Positions 53,001 through 62,365 of a stretch of 64,000 bases of DNA are shown in pieces (position 1 is the stretch's first letter; the number at the start of each line of letters is the position of its first letter). The notes under the pieces were generated by a model. The model was not told the origin of the DNA. It made no database searches and worked only from the letters and a program-made list of their open reading frames with translations. The translations under genes and the position numbers were made by a program. Source of the DNA: Mucilaginibacter jinjuensis (GTDB lineage Bacteria; Bacteroidota; Bacteroidia; Sphingobacteriales; Sphingobacteriaceae). The DNA is taken from contig NZ_CP117167.1 of assembly GCF_028596025.1 (NCBI RefSeq), positions 6,014,001-6,078,000 of the forward strand, given 5' to 3'.

Positions 53001-53150
53001 TTGCGAGCGGTGGCCTGACAGAAACGCGGGCCATGCGCAGGCCTTGTGCGGAGAAGCATTTTTCTGTCTGATCTTTTGCCTACTTTTGGATCAAGCCAAA
53101 AGTAGGTAGCCTCTGCGGCAATGAGCAGACTGACGTAAATAAAACACTGA
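53001..53150 (+). repeat. Composite repeat, right module (M2), copy 1
   Basis: GCGAGCGGTGGCCTGACAGA ... TTTTTCTGTCTGATCTTTTG ... TTTTGGATCAAGCCAAAAGT ... GCGGCAATGAGCAGACTGAC. Nearly identical to 54890-55035 and related to 63311-63450. Here it follows M1 after 20 bases, the closest arrangement of the two modules. A GTCATTGCGAG-type block follows at about 53190-53255. Confidence 0.75.
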
Positions 53151-53292
53151 CTTATAATCAATAGCAGTTGCATTAATCAAGCACAATCTCTGTAGTTCGG
53201 GGATTGCTTTCCCGAAATGAGTCGGGACAGGCTGTCATACCTCCTCGCAATGACGTGCAAGTGAAGGATAAACAACTTCTGATTTATAACAA

Positions 53293-53324
53293 AAAAGCCC
53301 TGCTATTTTCATAACAGGGCTTTT
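53293..53324 (-). terminator. Terminator of pdhB
   Basis: Stem AAAAGCCCTG/CAGGGCTTTT, with TTTTTTG on the minus strand, 19 bases after the stop codon. Confidence 0.78.
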
Positions 53325-53342
53325 AATATTTACAATAACTAA

Positions 53343-54326
53343 TTACTTAGTAACGTACATTACTTCTTTAACCGCTTTAATTACGCGTTCTGCATTTGGC
53401 AGGTACTCCTGAATTAAAGTTGGTGCGTAAGGCAATGGCACGTCGCCACCCATAATACGCAGGATAGGTGCATCTAAATAATCGAATGCATCTTTTTGTA
53501 CTTTAAAGGCTACCTCAGTTGCGATAGAACCTAAAGGCCAGCTTTCTTCAACAATTACCAAACGATTAGTTTTTTTAACAGAGTTGATAACAGTTGCGTA
53601 ATCGATAGGGCGTACGGTACGTAAGTCGATCACCTCTGCATTGATGCCTTCTTTTTCAAGCTCGGCAGCAGCAGCGTTAACTACTTTCATAATTTTACCG
53701 AAACCTACCAGAGTTACATCAGTACCTTGTTTGGTTACATCGGCTTTACCAATCTCAATATAGTATTCGCCATCCGGCACCATACCTTTATCGCCATACA
53801 TTAATTCCGACTCCATGAAAATAACCGGATCCGGATCAAGGATAGCTGATTTTAATAAACCTTTAGCATCTGCAGGGTTCGATGGTACAACCACCTTTAA
53901 GCCCGGGCAGTTAGCATACCAGTTCTCAAAGCACTGGCTGTGCTGTGAGCTTAGCATACCTGCGTTACCAGTTGGGCCACGAAATACGATTGGCACCGAG
54001 AACTGGCCACCGCTCATCGAGTGGATCTTAGCCGCAGCGTTGATCACCTGGTCGATAGCTACCAGCGAAAAGTTAAACGTCATGAATTCGATGATCGGGC
54101 GAAGGCCGTTCATAGCCGAGCCAATACCGATACCGGCAAAGCCCAACTCAGAGATTGGCGTATCGATTATTCGTTTAGCACCAAACTCGTCCAACATTCC
54201 CTGACTAACTTTATAAGCACCGTTATATTCGGCAACTTCTTCACCCATCAGGTATATTTTATCATCCTTGCGCATTTCTTCGTTCATTGCTTCACGAAGC
54301 GCTTCTCTGAACTGTAGTTCTCTCAT
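53343..54326 (-). CDS. pdhB: Pyruvate dehydrogenase E1 component, beta subunit
   Basis: 327 residues, the usual length for E1-beta. It has an N-terminal pyrimidine-binding domain (KIYLMGEEVAEYNGAYKVSQ, TPISELGFAGIGIGSA) and a C-terminal transketolase domain (ERVIKAVKEVMYV end, RTVRPIDYATV, VEESWPLGSIATEVA). It forms the thiamine-diphosphate enzyme with an alpha subunit. No alpha subunit gene lies next to it here, so alpha and beta are unlinked or alpha lies elsewhere. Confidence 0.95.
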   Translation of the reverse strand: MRELQFREALREAMNEEMRKDDKIYLMGEEVAEYNGAYKVSQGMLDEFGAKRIIDTPISELGFAGIGIGSAMNGLRPIIEFMTFNFSLVAIDQVINAAAKIHSMSGGQFSVPIVFRGPTGNAGMLSSQHSQCFENWYANCPGLKVVVPSNPADAKGLLKSAILDPDPVIFMESELMYGDKGMVPDGEYYIEIGKADVTKQGTDVTLVGFGKIMKVVNAAAAELEKEGINAEVIDLRTVRPIDYATVINSVKKTNRLVIVEESWPLGSIATEVAFKVQKDAFDYLDAPILRIMGGDVPLPYAPTLIQEYLPNAERVIKAVKEVMYVTK

Positions 54327-54465
54327 TATGATCTAAAAAAATGATATTTTAAGCAGCGCAAATATATGCAATGGTGTCGGAAAAACAATTACTCCAATGG
54401 ATATTGTAATGGCTTTGTTTCATTTCAAGGTCATTTCGAATTCAATCAACTTAATTATAGCCCAT

Positions 54466-54613
54466 TTTGTCATTGCGAGGAGGAACGACAGCCTGCCCCG
54501 ATGATAATCGGGATGGCAATCTCGTAGTAGCGCAGAATCGCGTTGTAAGTCAGAACAGCAAGCCAGGAATTATTAATGTTGTATTTATTTCCATAGGTAT
54601 TAAAGAACTCCCT
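54466..54613. repeat. GTCATTGCGAG-type repeat joined to the ATTAATGTTGTATT block
   Basis: Starts GTCATTGCGAGGAGGAACGA, continues to GGCAATCTCGTAG, and is followed (54565-54613) by ATTATTAATGTTGTATTTAT ... AAGAACTCCCTCTGG. That last part is an inverted, about 80% identical copy of the centre of 35365-35504. Confidence 0.6.
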
Positions 54614-54689
54614 CTGGTCGGGTGTCTTCGTATCTCAATGACGAGCGGGGGTGGACATTGTCTTGATTCTTGCCTCTCGATTCTTAATT

Positions 54690-54800
54690 CTATCAATGGC
54701 GTTGCCTTCGGTCCGGGCTATCCGTTACAAGTCCTCGCCAGCCCTCCACACAAAGTCCACGCTGCTGCGGGCTTTTCACTGCTATCCCTAACGCGGTAAT
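54690..54800. repeat. GC-rich block CGGTCCGGGCTATCCGTTAC
   Basis: A GC-rich stretch (GCGTTGCCTTCGGTCCGGGC ... CCTAACGCGGTAATGG) unlike its AT-rich surroundings. I see no second copy in this window. It sits inside the 805-base gene-free interval 54327-55131 with other repeats, so it is probably another dispersed element. Confidence 0.4.
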
Positions 54801-54889
54801 GGTGCAAGAGACACAAAGTACGAGAGACACAAAATATTGTGTCTCTACGGGCAATAGTATTGATGTTGGCTTGTACAAGGATTCTAAAC

Positions 54890-55035
54890 CCTGCGAGCGG
54901 TGGCCCGACAGAAACGCGGGCCATGCGTAGGCCTCGTGCGGCGAAGCATTTTTCTGTCTTGATCTTTTGGGTACTTTTGGATCAAGCCAAAAGTACCTAG
55001 CCCCTGCGGCAATGAGCAGACTGACGATGATAACA
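54890..55035 (+). repeat. Composite repeat, right module (M2), copy 2
   Basis: Nearly identical to 53001-53150 from GCGAGCGGTGGCCCGACAGA to GCAATGAGCAGACTGACGAT, but with no left module in front. A GTCATTGCGAG-type end (GATTGCTTCGTTCCTCGCAA) follows at about 55090-55117. Confidence 0.75.
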
Positions 55036-55131
55036 CCACAACCCATTTCATTAATAGTTTCTGCGATACTGATGTCTGTGCTAATAGGTCTGAGATTGCT
55101 TCGTTCCTCGCAATGACGTGCTGAAAATTAT

Positions 55132-55647
55132 TTATTTACGATGCAACGCAAACACATGCTCATCATACACCTCATCGTATTTAATAGCACATTGCTTAAT
55201 AATCCCCTGCCTTACAAAACCGGCTTTCTCCAACACTTTCATCGATTTGGGGTTATGACCGAAAGCATTTGCCACAATGCATATTATATCCAGATTTTCG
55301 AAAGCATAATCGGTAACCAGCTTTACAGCTTCTGGCATAATGCCTTTGCTCCAATGTTGTTCACTAAGCCAGTAACCCAGTAAGGGGGTTTTGCGGTAAA
55401 CATCCTGACGAAGCTCTAACCCTATCCCGCCGGCAACTTCACCATCAATTTCTATGGCAAAGTTTACAACAGGGTCTTGGTCCAACTTGCTGCTGATAAA
55501 CTTTTCGGCATCACTTAGTTGGTAAGGATACGGGAACCTGTCGAACAAATATTTCGAGATATTAACATTGTTGGCGTGTTTTTGCAGCGAAACTGCATCG
55601 CTTTCCAGCCAGGTGCGTAAAGCAAATTGTGATCCTGTTATGCGCAT
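55132..55647 (-). CDS. GNAT family N-acetyltransferase
   Basis: 171 residues from ATG at 55647; the 18-residue longer form has a poor N-terminal extension. The RimJ/RimL-type GNAT fold shows RTWLESDAVSLQKH near the start, GYWLSEQHWSKGIMPEAVKL at the acetyl-CoA loop and NPKSMKVLEKAGFVRQG at the end. It acetylates an amine, possibly a protein N-terminus or a small molecule. It is divergent from the S9 peptidase gene. Confidence 0.9.
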   Translation of the reverse strand: MRITGSQFALRTWLESDAVSLQKHANNVNISKYLFDRFPYPYQLSDAEKFISSKLDQDPVVNFAIEIDGEVAGGIGLELRQDVYRKTPLLGYWLSEQHWSKGIMPEAVKLVTDYAFENLDIICIVANAFGHNPKSMKVLEKAGFVRQGIIKQCAIKYDEVYDEHVFALHRK

Positions 55648-55719
55648 TGTAACAATTAAATGGTTAAAAGTAATGATATTGGCTAAGTGTTTAACTTGCA
55701 TTCCTAATTAATAAATTTT

Positions 55720-58155
55720 ATGAAGAAATTTTTTACGCTATTGCTCTTAGCAGCTTGCGGCACTTCTTTTGCCCAAACGACCGAAAAGCTGACCGTCGAG
55801 AAAATTATGCGCGATCCGAAATGGATGGGCACATCGCCATCAAACATCCGCTGGAGCGACGATGGTAAGAAAATATACTTTAACTGGAACCCCGAAAATG
55901 CCGACCGCGACCCGCTATACAGCATTACCACCAGCGATTTAAAACCGCAAAAAGTAGGTATCGACGAGCGCAGATCATCACTGCCCGGCAACGGCGACTG
56001 GAATAAAAAGCACACCGCCAAGGTATACGAGCGTAATGGCGATATTTATTTGTCGGACATTAAATCTGGCAAGATTATCCAACTCACTAACACAACGGAC
56101 CGCGAAGCTAACCCAACCTTCAGCGGCGATGAAAGCCATATCCTTTTTATTAAAGGCGATAACCTGTACTCGGTTAAATTAAACAGCGGCGAGCTTACAC
56201 AGCTTACCAACTTTACGCATGGCACTGCGGCGGGCGCACCTGCTGCTGCAACTGCAGGCGCTGGCCGTCGTGGCGGAAGTGCTGCCCCGGTTACAGCCGG
56301 CGCACAAGGCGGAGGCACACAGCAAGACCGCTGGCTAAAAGCCGAGCAGGTTGAACTGTTCGATGTAATTAAAGAGAAGGAAAAACTGGCGAAAGAAGAT
56401 GCTACTGATCGTAAAGAACTTCAGCCTAAGAAACTGAAAGATATTGCCGTTGGCGATCAGATTGTATCATCTGTAGAATTAAGCCCGGATAACCGTTACG
56501 TTACCTACCGCTTAATTAAACAACCGGAAGGAACAAAGATCACCAATGTACCCAGCTATGTAACCGCTTCTGGTTATACCGAAGATATTGCTAACCGTAC
56601 CAAAGTAGGTGCACCACAGGCAACCTCGCAAACCTTTGTGTTCGATACCCAGCGTGACTCTACCTATGCGGTTGTTACTTCAGATATTCCGGGCATTAAA
56701 GATCTGCCCGATTACGTGAAGGATTACCCTAAACAATTGGAGGAACGTACCAAACGCAACGAAGACCGCAAGGTAAACGTACACGGCCCTTACTGGAGCG
56801 ATGATGCTAAAAATGCCATCGTAATTGTTACCGCGCAGGATAACAAAGACCGTTGGATCATGAAATTGGATCCATCAACCGGCAAACTAAGCATTCTCGA
56901 CCGTCAGCGCGACGAGGCGTGGATTGGTGGCCCTGGCATTGGCGGCGGTGGTTACTCAGGCGGTAACGTGGGTTGGTTGGATAACACCCACTTCTACTTC
57001 CAGAGCGAAGCGAGTGGCTACTCGCACATTTATGTAGCCGACGTTACTACCGGCACCAAGAAACAATTAACTACCGGTAAATGGGAAGTACAGACGCTCG
57101 AACTATCAATCGATAAAAAAACTTTTTACTTTACAGCCAACATAGAACATCCGGGTATTACGCACTACTACCGCATCCCGGTAACAGGCGGCGAACCGGT
57201 GAAATTAACCAGCATGAAAGGCGGCAACGAGGTTGATCTTTCTCCGGATGAAAAATGGCTGGCTATCCGTTACTCCTATTCAAACAAACCCTGGGAACTG
57301 TATATTCAGCCTAATAAGCCCGGTGCAAAAGCGGTACAGGTAACACAATCAACCACTGCCGAGTTTAAGGCTTATCCGTGGAGAGACCCGCAGGTAATTA
57401 CCTTCAAAAACCGTTATGGCAGCGATGTATATGCACGCCTTTATGTACCAACTAATGCCGACCCGGCTAAACCGGCGGTGGTATTTGTACACGGCGCGGG
57501 TTACCTGCAAAACGTGCATTACTACTGGAGCTCATACTTCCGCGAGTACATGTTTAACAATTTACTGGCCGAACAAGGTTATACTGTGCTGGACATTGAC
57601 TATACCGGCAGTTCTGGCTACGGCCGCGACTGGCGTACGGGTATTTACCGCCACATGGGAGGTAAAGATTTAACCGACCAGGTTGATGGCGTAAAACTTT
57701 TGGTTGAAAAATATGGCGTAAACCCTAAACATGTAGGTTTATATGGTGGCTCTTATGGTGGTTTCATGACCCTGATGGCTATGTTTACCGAGCCTGATGT
57801 ATTTGCTGCCGGTGGCGCACTACGTTCTGTTACCGATTGGGCACATTACAATCACGGTTATACCGCCAACATTTTGAATGAGCCGTATAATGATGAAAAA
57901 GCTTATAAAGCAAGTTCGCCTATCTATTTTGCCAACGGCTTAAAAGGTCACTTATTAATGGCACATGGTATGGTTGATGAGAATGTGAATTTCCAGGACA
58001 TTGTTCGTTTAACCCAGCGTTTAATTGAATTACACAAAGATAACTGGTCGCTTGCCCCTTACCCGGTAGAGGATCACGGCTTTGTACAACCCAGCAGTTG
58101 GACGGATGAGTACAAACGTATTTTGAATTTATTCGATACTACGCTGAAGAAATAA
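55720..58155 (+). CDS. S9 family peptidase (DPP4-like prolyl oligopeptidase)
   Basis: 811 residues with a signal peptide (ends GTSFAQT). An N-terminal beta-propeller region (about 25-560) leads to an alpha/beta-hydrolase domain with Ser in GLYGGSYGGFM, Asp in GMVDENVNF and His in VEDHGFVQP. An Ala/Gly-rich insert (AAGAPAAATAGAGRRGGSAA, about 170-190) lies in a propeller loop. It should remove dipeptides after proline or related residues in the periplasm. Confidence 0.94.
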   Translation: MKKFFTLLLLAACGTSFAQTTEKLTVEKIMRDPKWMGTSPSNIRWSDDGKKIYFNWNPENADRDPLYSITTSDLKPQKVGIDERRSSLPGNGDWNKKHTAKVYERNGDIYLSDIKSGKIIQLTNTTDREANPTFSGDESHILFIKGDNLYSVKLNSGELTQLTNFTHGTAAGAPAAATAGAGRRGGSAAPVTAGAQGGGTQQDRWLKAEQVELFDVIKEKEKLAKEDATDRKELQPKKLKDIAVGDQIVSSVELSPDNRYVTYRLIKQPEGTKITNVPSYVTASGYTEDIANRTKVGAPQATSQTFVFDTQRDSTYAVVTSDIPGIKDLPDYVKDYPKQLEERTKRNEDRKVNVHGPYWSDDAKNAIVIVTAQDNKDRWIMKLDPSTGKLSILDRQRDEAWIGGPGIGGGGYSGGNVGWLDNTHFYFQSEASGYSHIYVADVTTGTKKQLTTGKWEVQTLELSIDKKTFYFTANIEHPGITHYYRIPVTGGEPVKLTSMKGGNEVDLSPDEKWLAIRYSYSNKPWELYIQPNKPGAKAVQVTQSTTAEFKAYPWRDPQVITFKNRYGSDVYARLYVPTNADPAKPAVVFVHGAGYLQNVHYYWSSYFREYMFNNLLAEQGYTVLDIDYTGSSGYGRDWRTGIYRHMGGKDLTDQVDGVKLLVEKYGVNPKHVGLYGGSYGGFMTLMAMFTEPDVFAAGGALRSVTDWAHYNHGYTANILNEPYNDEKAYKASSPIYFANGLKGHLLMAHGMVDENVNFQDIVRLTQRLIELHKDNWSLAPYPVEDHGFVQPSSWTDEYKRILNLFDTTLKK

Positions 58156-58172
58156 TAAAACCTTCTTCCAAC

Positions 58173-58206
58173 AAAAAGCCCCCGATTTTTATCGGGGGCT
58201 TTTTTA
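58173..58206. terminator. Bidirectional terminator
   Basis: Stem AAAAAGCCCCCGAT/ATCGGGGGCTTTTTTA between the convergent peptidase and apaG genes. Confidence 0.85.
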
Positions 58207-58224
58207 TATCATTAAGAATTCCTC

Positions 58225-58611
58225 TTAGTTCATGCGATAAGGCGCTACCATATCAAATTTAGGAATCTCTACATCAAACAGCGTATTATCTAATGTACGT
58301 ACCATTTGGTATTCGCCTTTCATGCTGCCCATATCTGTTTTAAGGTTGCAGCCTGATATGTATTCGTGGAAACTACCGGGTTCAATAACCGGCTGCTCTC
58401 CTACTACGCCCTCACCTTCAACTTCGCGGTGTTCGCCGTTCGAGTCAAAGATTTCCCAATGGCGGCGCAATAACTGCACTGTGTTTTCGCCAACGTTCTC
58501 TATATTTATTTTATAGGCAAACATATAATGATCGTTTGCCGGGTTCGAATATTCGGGTTGATATTGTGTTTCTACAGAAACCTTTACTCCGTCTGTAATT
58601 GTAGTCACCAT
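58225..58611 (-). CDS. apaG: ApaG domain protein
   Basis: 128 residues, the whole ApaG family length. Typical segments are YKINIENVGENTVQLLRRHW, GEGVVGEQPVIEPG and SFHEYISGCNLKTDMGSMKG. It is a soluble beta-sandwich protein whose exact role (linked to divalent metal and nucleotide phenotypes in Enterobacteria) is not settled. A TACATTTG box lies at 58632-58639. Confidence 0.94.
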   Translation of the reverse strand: MVTTITDGVKVSVETQYQPEYSNPANDHYMFAYKINIENVGENTVQLLRRHWEIFDSNGEHREVEGEGVVGEQPVIEPGSFHEYISGCNLKTDMGSMKGEYQMVRTLDNTLFDVEIPKFDMVAPYRMN

Positions 58612-58631
58612 GTTCGTAACGTGTTATGCCT

Positions 58632-58639
58632 CAAATGTA
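58632..58639 (-). promoter_or_regulatory. Probable -7 box of apaG
   Basis: Minus strand TACATTTG matches TAnnTTTG, 20 bases before the ATG at 58611. No correctly spaced TTG is visible. Confidence 0.4.
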
Positions 58640-58657
58640 TTGATCCTCAATCAATAA

Positions 58658-59650
58658 TCAAGCCATCTCTGTTGCATAATTGTCATGAATTTGCTCTAAT
58701 ATTTCTTCAACGTCTTCAATGGTACCGGCTTGCACCAGTCTCATCCTAAATTCCTTGAAGTTTTCGATGCCTTTAAAGTAGCTGGCGTAGTGGCGGCGCA
58801 TTTCAAAAATGCCTGTTTTAGGGCCTTTCCAGGCAACAGATTTCTCCAGGTGGGTACGGCAAACGTCAATACGTTCGGCAATTGTCGGTCCTTCCAAATG
58901 TTCACCAGTAGCAAAATAATGTTTAATCTCGCGGAAGATCCATGGGTAACCAATAGCTGCACGACCAATCATCATACCGTCAACTTCGTACTCCATGCGC
59001 CATTGAGCTGCTTTTTCCGGCGAATCAATATCCCCGTTACCAAAAATCGGGATTTGGATACGTGGGTTCTTCTTAATATCCCGGATTAACGTCCAATCGG
59101 CTTCGCCTTTGTACATCTGTGCACGGGTACGGCCATGTATGGTTAATGCCTTAATTCCTATATCTTGTAACCTTTCGGCTACCTCGTAAACGTTTTTAGT
59201 AGTATCGTCCCAGCCTAAGCGGGTTTTTACGGTAACTGGCAAATGGGTAGCTTCAACCACAGCTTTAGTCATGGCTACCATTTTATCGATATCCTGCAAT
59301 AAGCTTGCGCCTGCGCCACGGCATGCTACCTGTTTTACCGGGCAGCCGTAGTTAATATCCATCAAATCAGGGCCTGCCAATGTGGCAATTTCGGTGGCCG
59401 TGCGCATACTGTTAATATCGCTGCCGAAGATCTGGATGCCTATTGGGCGTTCGTATTCAAAAATATCCAGTTTCTGACGGCTTTTTGCTGCATCACGAAT
59501 CAACCCCTCTGAAGAGATAAACTCGGTGTACATCATATCAGCTCCGTTTTGCTTGCATACGTAACGGAAAGGCGGATCACTCACATCTTCCATCGGCGCC
59601 AGCAATAGCGGAAATTCCCCTAAATCAATATTTCCTATTTGTACAGACAT
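58658..59650 (-). CDS. dusB: tRNA-dihydrouridine synthase
   Basis: 330 residues. TIM-barrel flavoenzyme with LAPMEDVSDPPFRYVCKQNG, MDINYGCPVKQVACRGAGAS and VKTRLGWDD, matching the DusB group. It reduces specific uridines in the tRNA D-loop with NADPH and FMN. TATTTTTG on the minus strand at 59671-59678 is a possible promoter box. Confidence 0.95.
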   Translation of the reverse strand: MSVQIGNIDLGEFPLLLAPMEDVSDPPFRYVCKQNGADMMYTEFISSEGLIRDAAKSRQKLDIFEYERPIGIQIFGSDINSMRTATEIATLAGPDLMDINYGCPVKQVACRGAGASLLQDIDKMVAMTKAVVEATHLPVTVKTRLGWDDTTKNVYEVAERLQDIGIKALTIHGRTRAQMYKGEADWTLIRDIKKNPRIQIPIFGNGDIDSPEKAAQWRMEYEVDGMMIGRAAIGYPWIFREIKHYFATGEHLEGPTIAERIDVCRTHLEKSVAWKGPKTGIFEMRRHYASYFKGIENFKEFRMRLVQAGTIEDVEEILEQIHDNYATEMA

Positions 59651-59696
59651 GGCTTATCTTTAAAGCGGTACAAAAATACAAATTTTATTAACCAAT

Positions 59697-60641
59697 ATGA
59701 CAGATACGGGCTACAGCCAGATGCGACCGGGGTTTCAATTTCTTGTTTTTATTGCCATTATGGTGGTTATGCTTGTTATAGGCGTTCTTATTGCGATTGG
59801 CGTAATTACGCTGATGTACAATTTTGACACATTTATGAAGGTTTCGCAGCTGCAAATAGATGGCCCACAGGATGTTCGCGCTTTGTGGATCATACAATTT
59901 ATAACCACTACCATGCCGATATTAGCCGTACCTGTATTTTTTGCTTACGTGGTTGTTAAAGAACCTGAAAGCTATTTAAAGGTAAAAACCGGGTTTCCGC
60001 TGCAATTATTAATTCTCGTTTTCTTTATCATGTTTATGTCGCTGCCCATTATGGAGCAGCTTAGTAATATTAATGAGCGACTAATATTGCCGCCCTTTTT
60101 AAAGAACATCGAAGACTGGATGCGTGAACATGAAAAGGCAGCAGAAAAAGCAACCAACATTTTGCTGAAGATGGATACCGTTTGGGACATGATCAAAGCT
60201 GTATTATTCGTTGGGGGATTAACGGCCGTTGTTGAAGAGCTGATGTTTCGCGGGGCCTTACAAACCATCTTTATCCGCTGGACTAAAAACCACCACGCCG
60301 CTATATGGATCACGGCAGCATTGTTCAGCGCTTTCCACATGGAGTTTTTTGGGTTTTTACCGAGGCTGATGCTGGGTGTATTTTTCGGTTATTTTGTATA
60401 TTGGAGCGGCAGCATCTGGACATCGATCTGGGCGCATTTCATTAATAACGGCACAGCTGTAGTTCTCACTTATTTATATCAGCATAAAACAATAAAGACC
60501 AACCCAGATGATACGCATGTATTTAGTTTGCTTGGCTATGTGTTTAGCATAATTATTACCGTACTTTTGTTAATTAATTACCGCAATATTGCTATTGCCG
60601 GCAACGGCAATTTAACAGCAGATGGAACAGAACTGGATTAA
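59697..60641 (+). CDS. CPBP family intramembrane metalloprotease
   Basis: 314 residues with about eight helices. The Abi/CPBP motifs are VVEELMFRGAL (EExxxR), FSAFHMEFFGFLPRL (Fxx-H) and IWAHFINNGTAV (HxxxN), the residues proposed to bind metal in the membrane. Members process membrane proteins or give self-protection. It is the first gene of a four-gene operon with DUF2007, cdsA and psd. Confidence 0.93.
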   Translation: MTDTGYSQMRPGFQFLVFIAIMVVMLVIGVLIAIGVITLMYNFDTFMKVSQLQIDGPQDVRALWIIQFITTTMPILAVPVFFAYVVVKEPESYLKVKTGFPLQLLILVFFIMFMSLPIMEQLSNINERLILPPFLKNIEDWMREHEKAAEKATNILLKMDTVWDMIKAVLFVGGLTAVVEELMFRGALQTIFIRWTKNHHAAIWITAALFSAFHMEFFGFLPRLMLGVFFGYFVYWSGSIWTSIWAHFINNGTAVVLTYLYQHKTIKTNPDDTHVFSLLGYVFSIIITVLLLINYRNIAIAGNGNLTADGTELD

Positions 60642-60834
60642 ATTTTTTACTTCCACTAATTTTTATCAGTCGGAAATGGTTAAGCAAATGCTCATTGAAA
60701 ACCATATCGACGCCGTACTCCTTAATAAACAGGATTCGTCGCACCGCAACTTTGGCAATATAGAAGTCTATATCCATAAGGAAGACTTTTCGCAGGCGGT
60801 AGAAATTATGATCCTGAATCAAATTAATATATGA
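60622..60834 (+). CDS. DUF2007 domain protein
   Basis: 70 residues. The signal-transduction-like ferredoxin-fold DUF2007 pattern reads FFTSTNFYQSEMVKQMLIEN, NIDAVLLNK and EVYIHKEDFSQAVEIM. The family is thought to be regulatory. It overlaps the CPBP gene by 20 bases and cdsA by 4, so coupling with phospholipid synthesis is evident at the DNA level. Confidence 0.9.
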   Translation: MEQNWIKFFTSTNFYQSEMVKQMLIENHIDAVLLNKQDSSHRNFGNIEVYIHKEDFSQAVEIMILNQINI

Positions 60835-61640
60835 AAACACGCGCCATTACCGGCTTTTTCTTCATCATTGTTATGCTGGCCTCCGTTTTATTGGGGCCTT
60901 ATGTATTTACCGGCTTTTACTTGCTGCTTACTGTTTTATGCCTGCAAGAGTTTTATAAAGTGCTTAAGCAAAGCAGTATTAACCCCAACTTATCTGTCGG
61001 CCTATTAAATGGCGCTTATATTTTCGCAGCAGTAGCTTCGGTTTATTACCTACAGCCAACACAAAGCCATAAATTATTATTACTGATCGCGATTACTTCG
61101 TGCCTGATTTTAGTGAACGAGCTTTTCAAAGAATCGCCAACACCATTTACCAATATCGGCTTTACCTACCTTGGTTTAGTATTTGCCGTAGTACCATTTT
61201 GCTTTTTCCATGCTTTAGGATTTGTTCACGGTTATTTCAATGGCCATTTACCGATGGCGTTTTTGCTGATGCTTTGGGCTAATGATACCGGCGCTTATTT
61301 AACCGGCCGCTGGCTGGGCCGCACCAAACTGTTCGAACGCCATTCGCCAAAGAAAACCTGGGAAGGATTTTTTGGAGGCGTTGCTATTGCGGCCGCAGTA
61401 GGCTTTATCATCAGCATTTATTTTAAAGAACTACAATGGCGCCAATGGGTATCTGTAGCCATTATTATTGGCTGTGTAGGCACACTGGGTGACTTAGTTG
61501 AATCGATGTTTAAACGCAGCCTTAATATTAAAGATAGCGGCGGCATACTACCAGGCCACGGCGGGCTGCTCGATCGCTTCGACGGTTTGTTGCTTGCAGC
61601 ACCAGTTGTTTATACTTACCTATACTTCATAACAAATTAG
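60831..61640 (+). CDS. cdsA: Phosphatidate cytidylyltransferase
   Basis: 269 residues, about eight membrane helices. The C-terminal CdsA signature is seen as SPKKTWEGFFGGV and GDLVESMFKRSLNIKDSGGI, with LPGHGGLLDRFDGLL. It makes CDP-diacylglycerol from phosphatidate and CTP. Start codon overlaps the DUF2007 stop by 4 bases. Confidence 0.96.
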   Translation: MKTRAITGFFFIIVMLASVLLGPYVFTGFYLLLTVLCLQEFYKVLKQSSINPNLSVGLLNGAYIFAAVASVYYLQPTQSHKLLLLIAITSCLILVNELFKESPTPFTNIGFTYLGLVFAVVPFCFFHALGFVHGYFNGHLPMAFLLMLWANDTGAYLTGRWLGRTKLFERHSPKKTWEGFFGGVAIAAAVGFIISIYFKELQWRQWVSVAIIIGCVGTLGDLVESMFKRSLNIKDSGGILPGHGGLLDRFDGLLLAAPVVYTYLYFITN

Positions 61641-61666
61641 TAATTTCGCAAAAAAATTATTTCTAA

Positions 61667-62329
61667 ATGACTTTTCATAAAGAAGGATATACCTCCCTTG
61701 CCCTGTGCATACTGTTCATTTTTGTATTAAATGCAGTGATACAGTTTTACTACCCACAGGCTTTTGCCCTAAAATGGTTCATCTACATTTTATCGGCGTT
61801 GTTATTCATTATCATCGTCCAGTTTTTTCGCAGCCCAAGCTTCGCGATTACTAAAGATGAGCAAACTGTGCTTTGCCCAGCAGATGGTAAAGTGGTTGTG
61901 ATTGAAGAAACAGAAGAAGGCGAAGTATTTAAAGACAAACGCATCCAGATCTCGGTATTTATGTCGCCGGTTAACGTGCACGTTAACCGTAACCCAATTG
62001 GCGGCGTGGTTAAATACTTTAAATATCACCCGGGTAAATACCTGGTAGCATGGCACCCAAAATCATCAACAGAGAACGAGCGCACCACTGTTGTGATCGA
62101 AAATAAAAAAGGCACGTCGATATTATTCCGCCAAATTGCCGGTGCAATGGCTCGCCGTATTGTATGGTATGTAAAAGAAGGTGATAAAGTTGAACAAGGT
62201 GATCAATTTGGCTTCATAAAATTTGGATCGAGAGTAGATATTTTTTTACCTTTAGGAACCAAGATCAACGTGAATCTTGGTGAGGTAGTAAAAGGTGGCC
62301 GCACCGTACTTGCCGAACTAACTGCGTAA
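61667..62329 (+). CDS. psd: Phosphatidylserine decarboxylase family protein
   Basis: 220 residues, the short Psd form without a long N-terminal part. Two N-terminal helices precede LCPADGKVV, SPVNVHVNR and the self-cleavage site FIKFGSRVDIFLP, where the Ser of Gly-Ser becomes the pyruvoyl group. It produces phosphatidylethanolamine. It follows cdsA by 26 bases. Confidence 0.95.
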   Translation: MTFHKEGYTSLALCILFIFVLNAVIQFYYPQAFALKWFIYILSALLFIIIVQFFRSPSFAITKDEQTVLCPADGKVVVIEETEEGEVFKDKRIQISVFMSPVNVHVNRNPIGGVVKYFKYHPGKYLVAWHPKSSTENERTTVVIENKKGTSILFRQIAGAMARRIVWYVKEGDKVEQGDQFGFIKFGSRVDIFLPLGTKINVNLGEVVKGGRTVLAELTA

Positions 62330-62365
62330 AAGGGGCTTTTATTAACCAATTATAAACCCAAACCG

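Noticed and set aside
52684..53173. Several 70-98 codon ORFs on both strands between the DUF1624 gene and pdhB
   Set aside because: All lie in the M1/M2 repeats and change frame between repeat copies. None is conserved as a protein.
54467..55046. ORFs of 68-117 codons between pdhB and the GNAT gene
   Set aside because: Built from GTCATTGCGAG and M2 repeats, with no protein-like conservation between copies.
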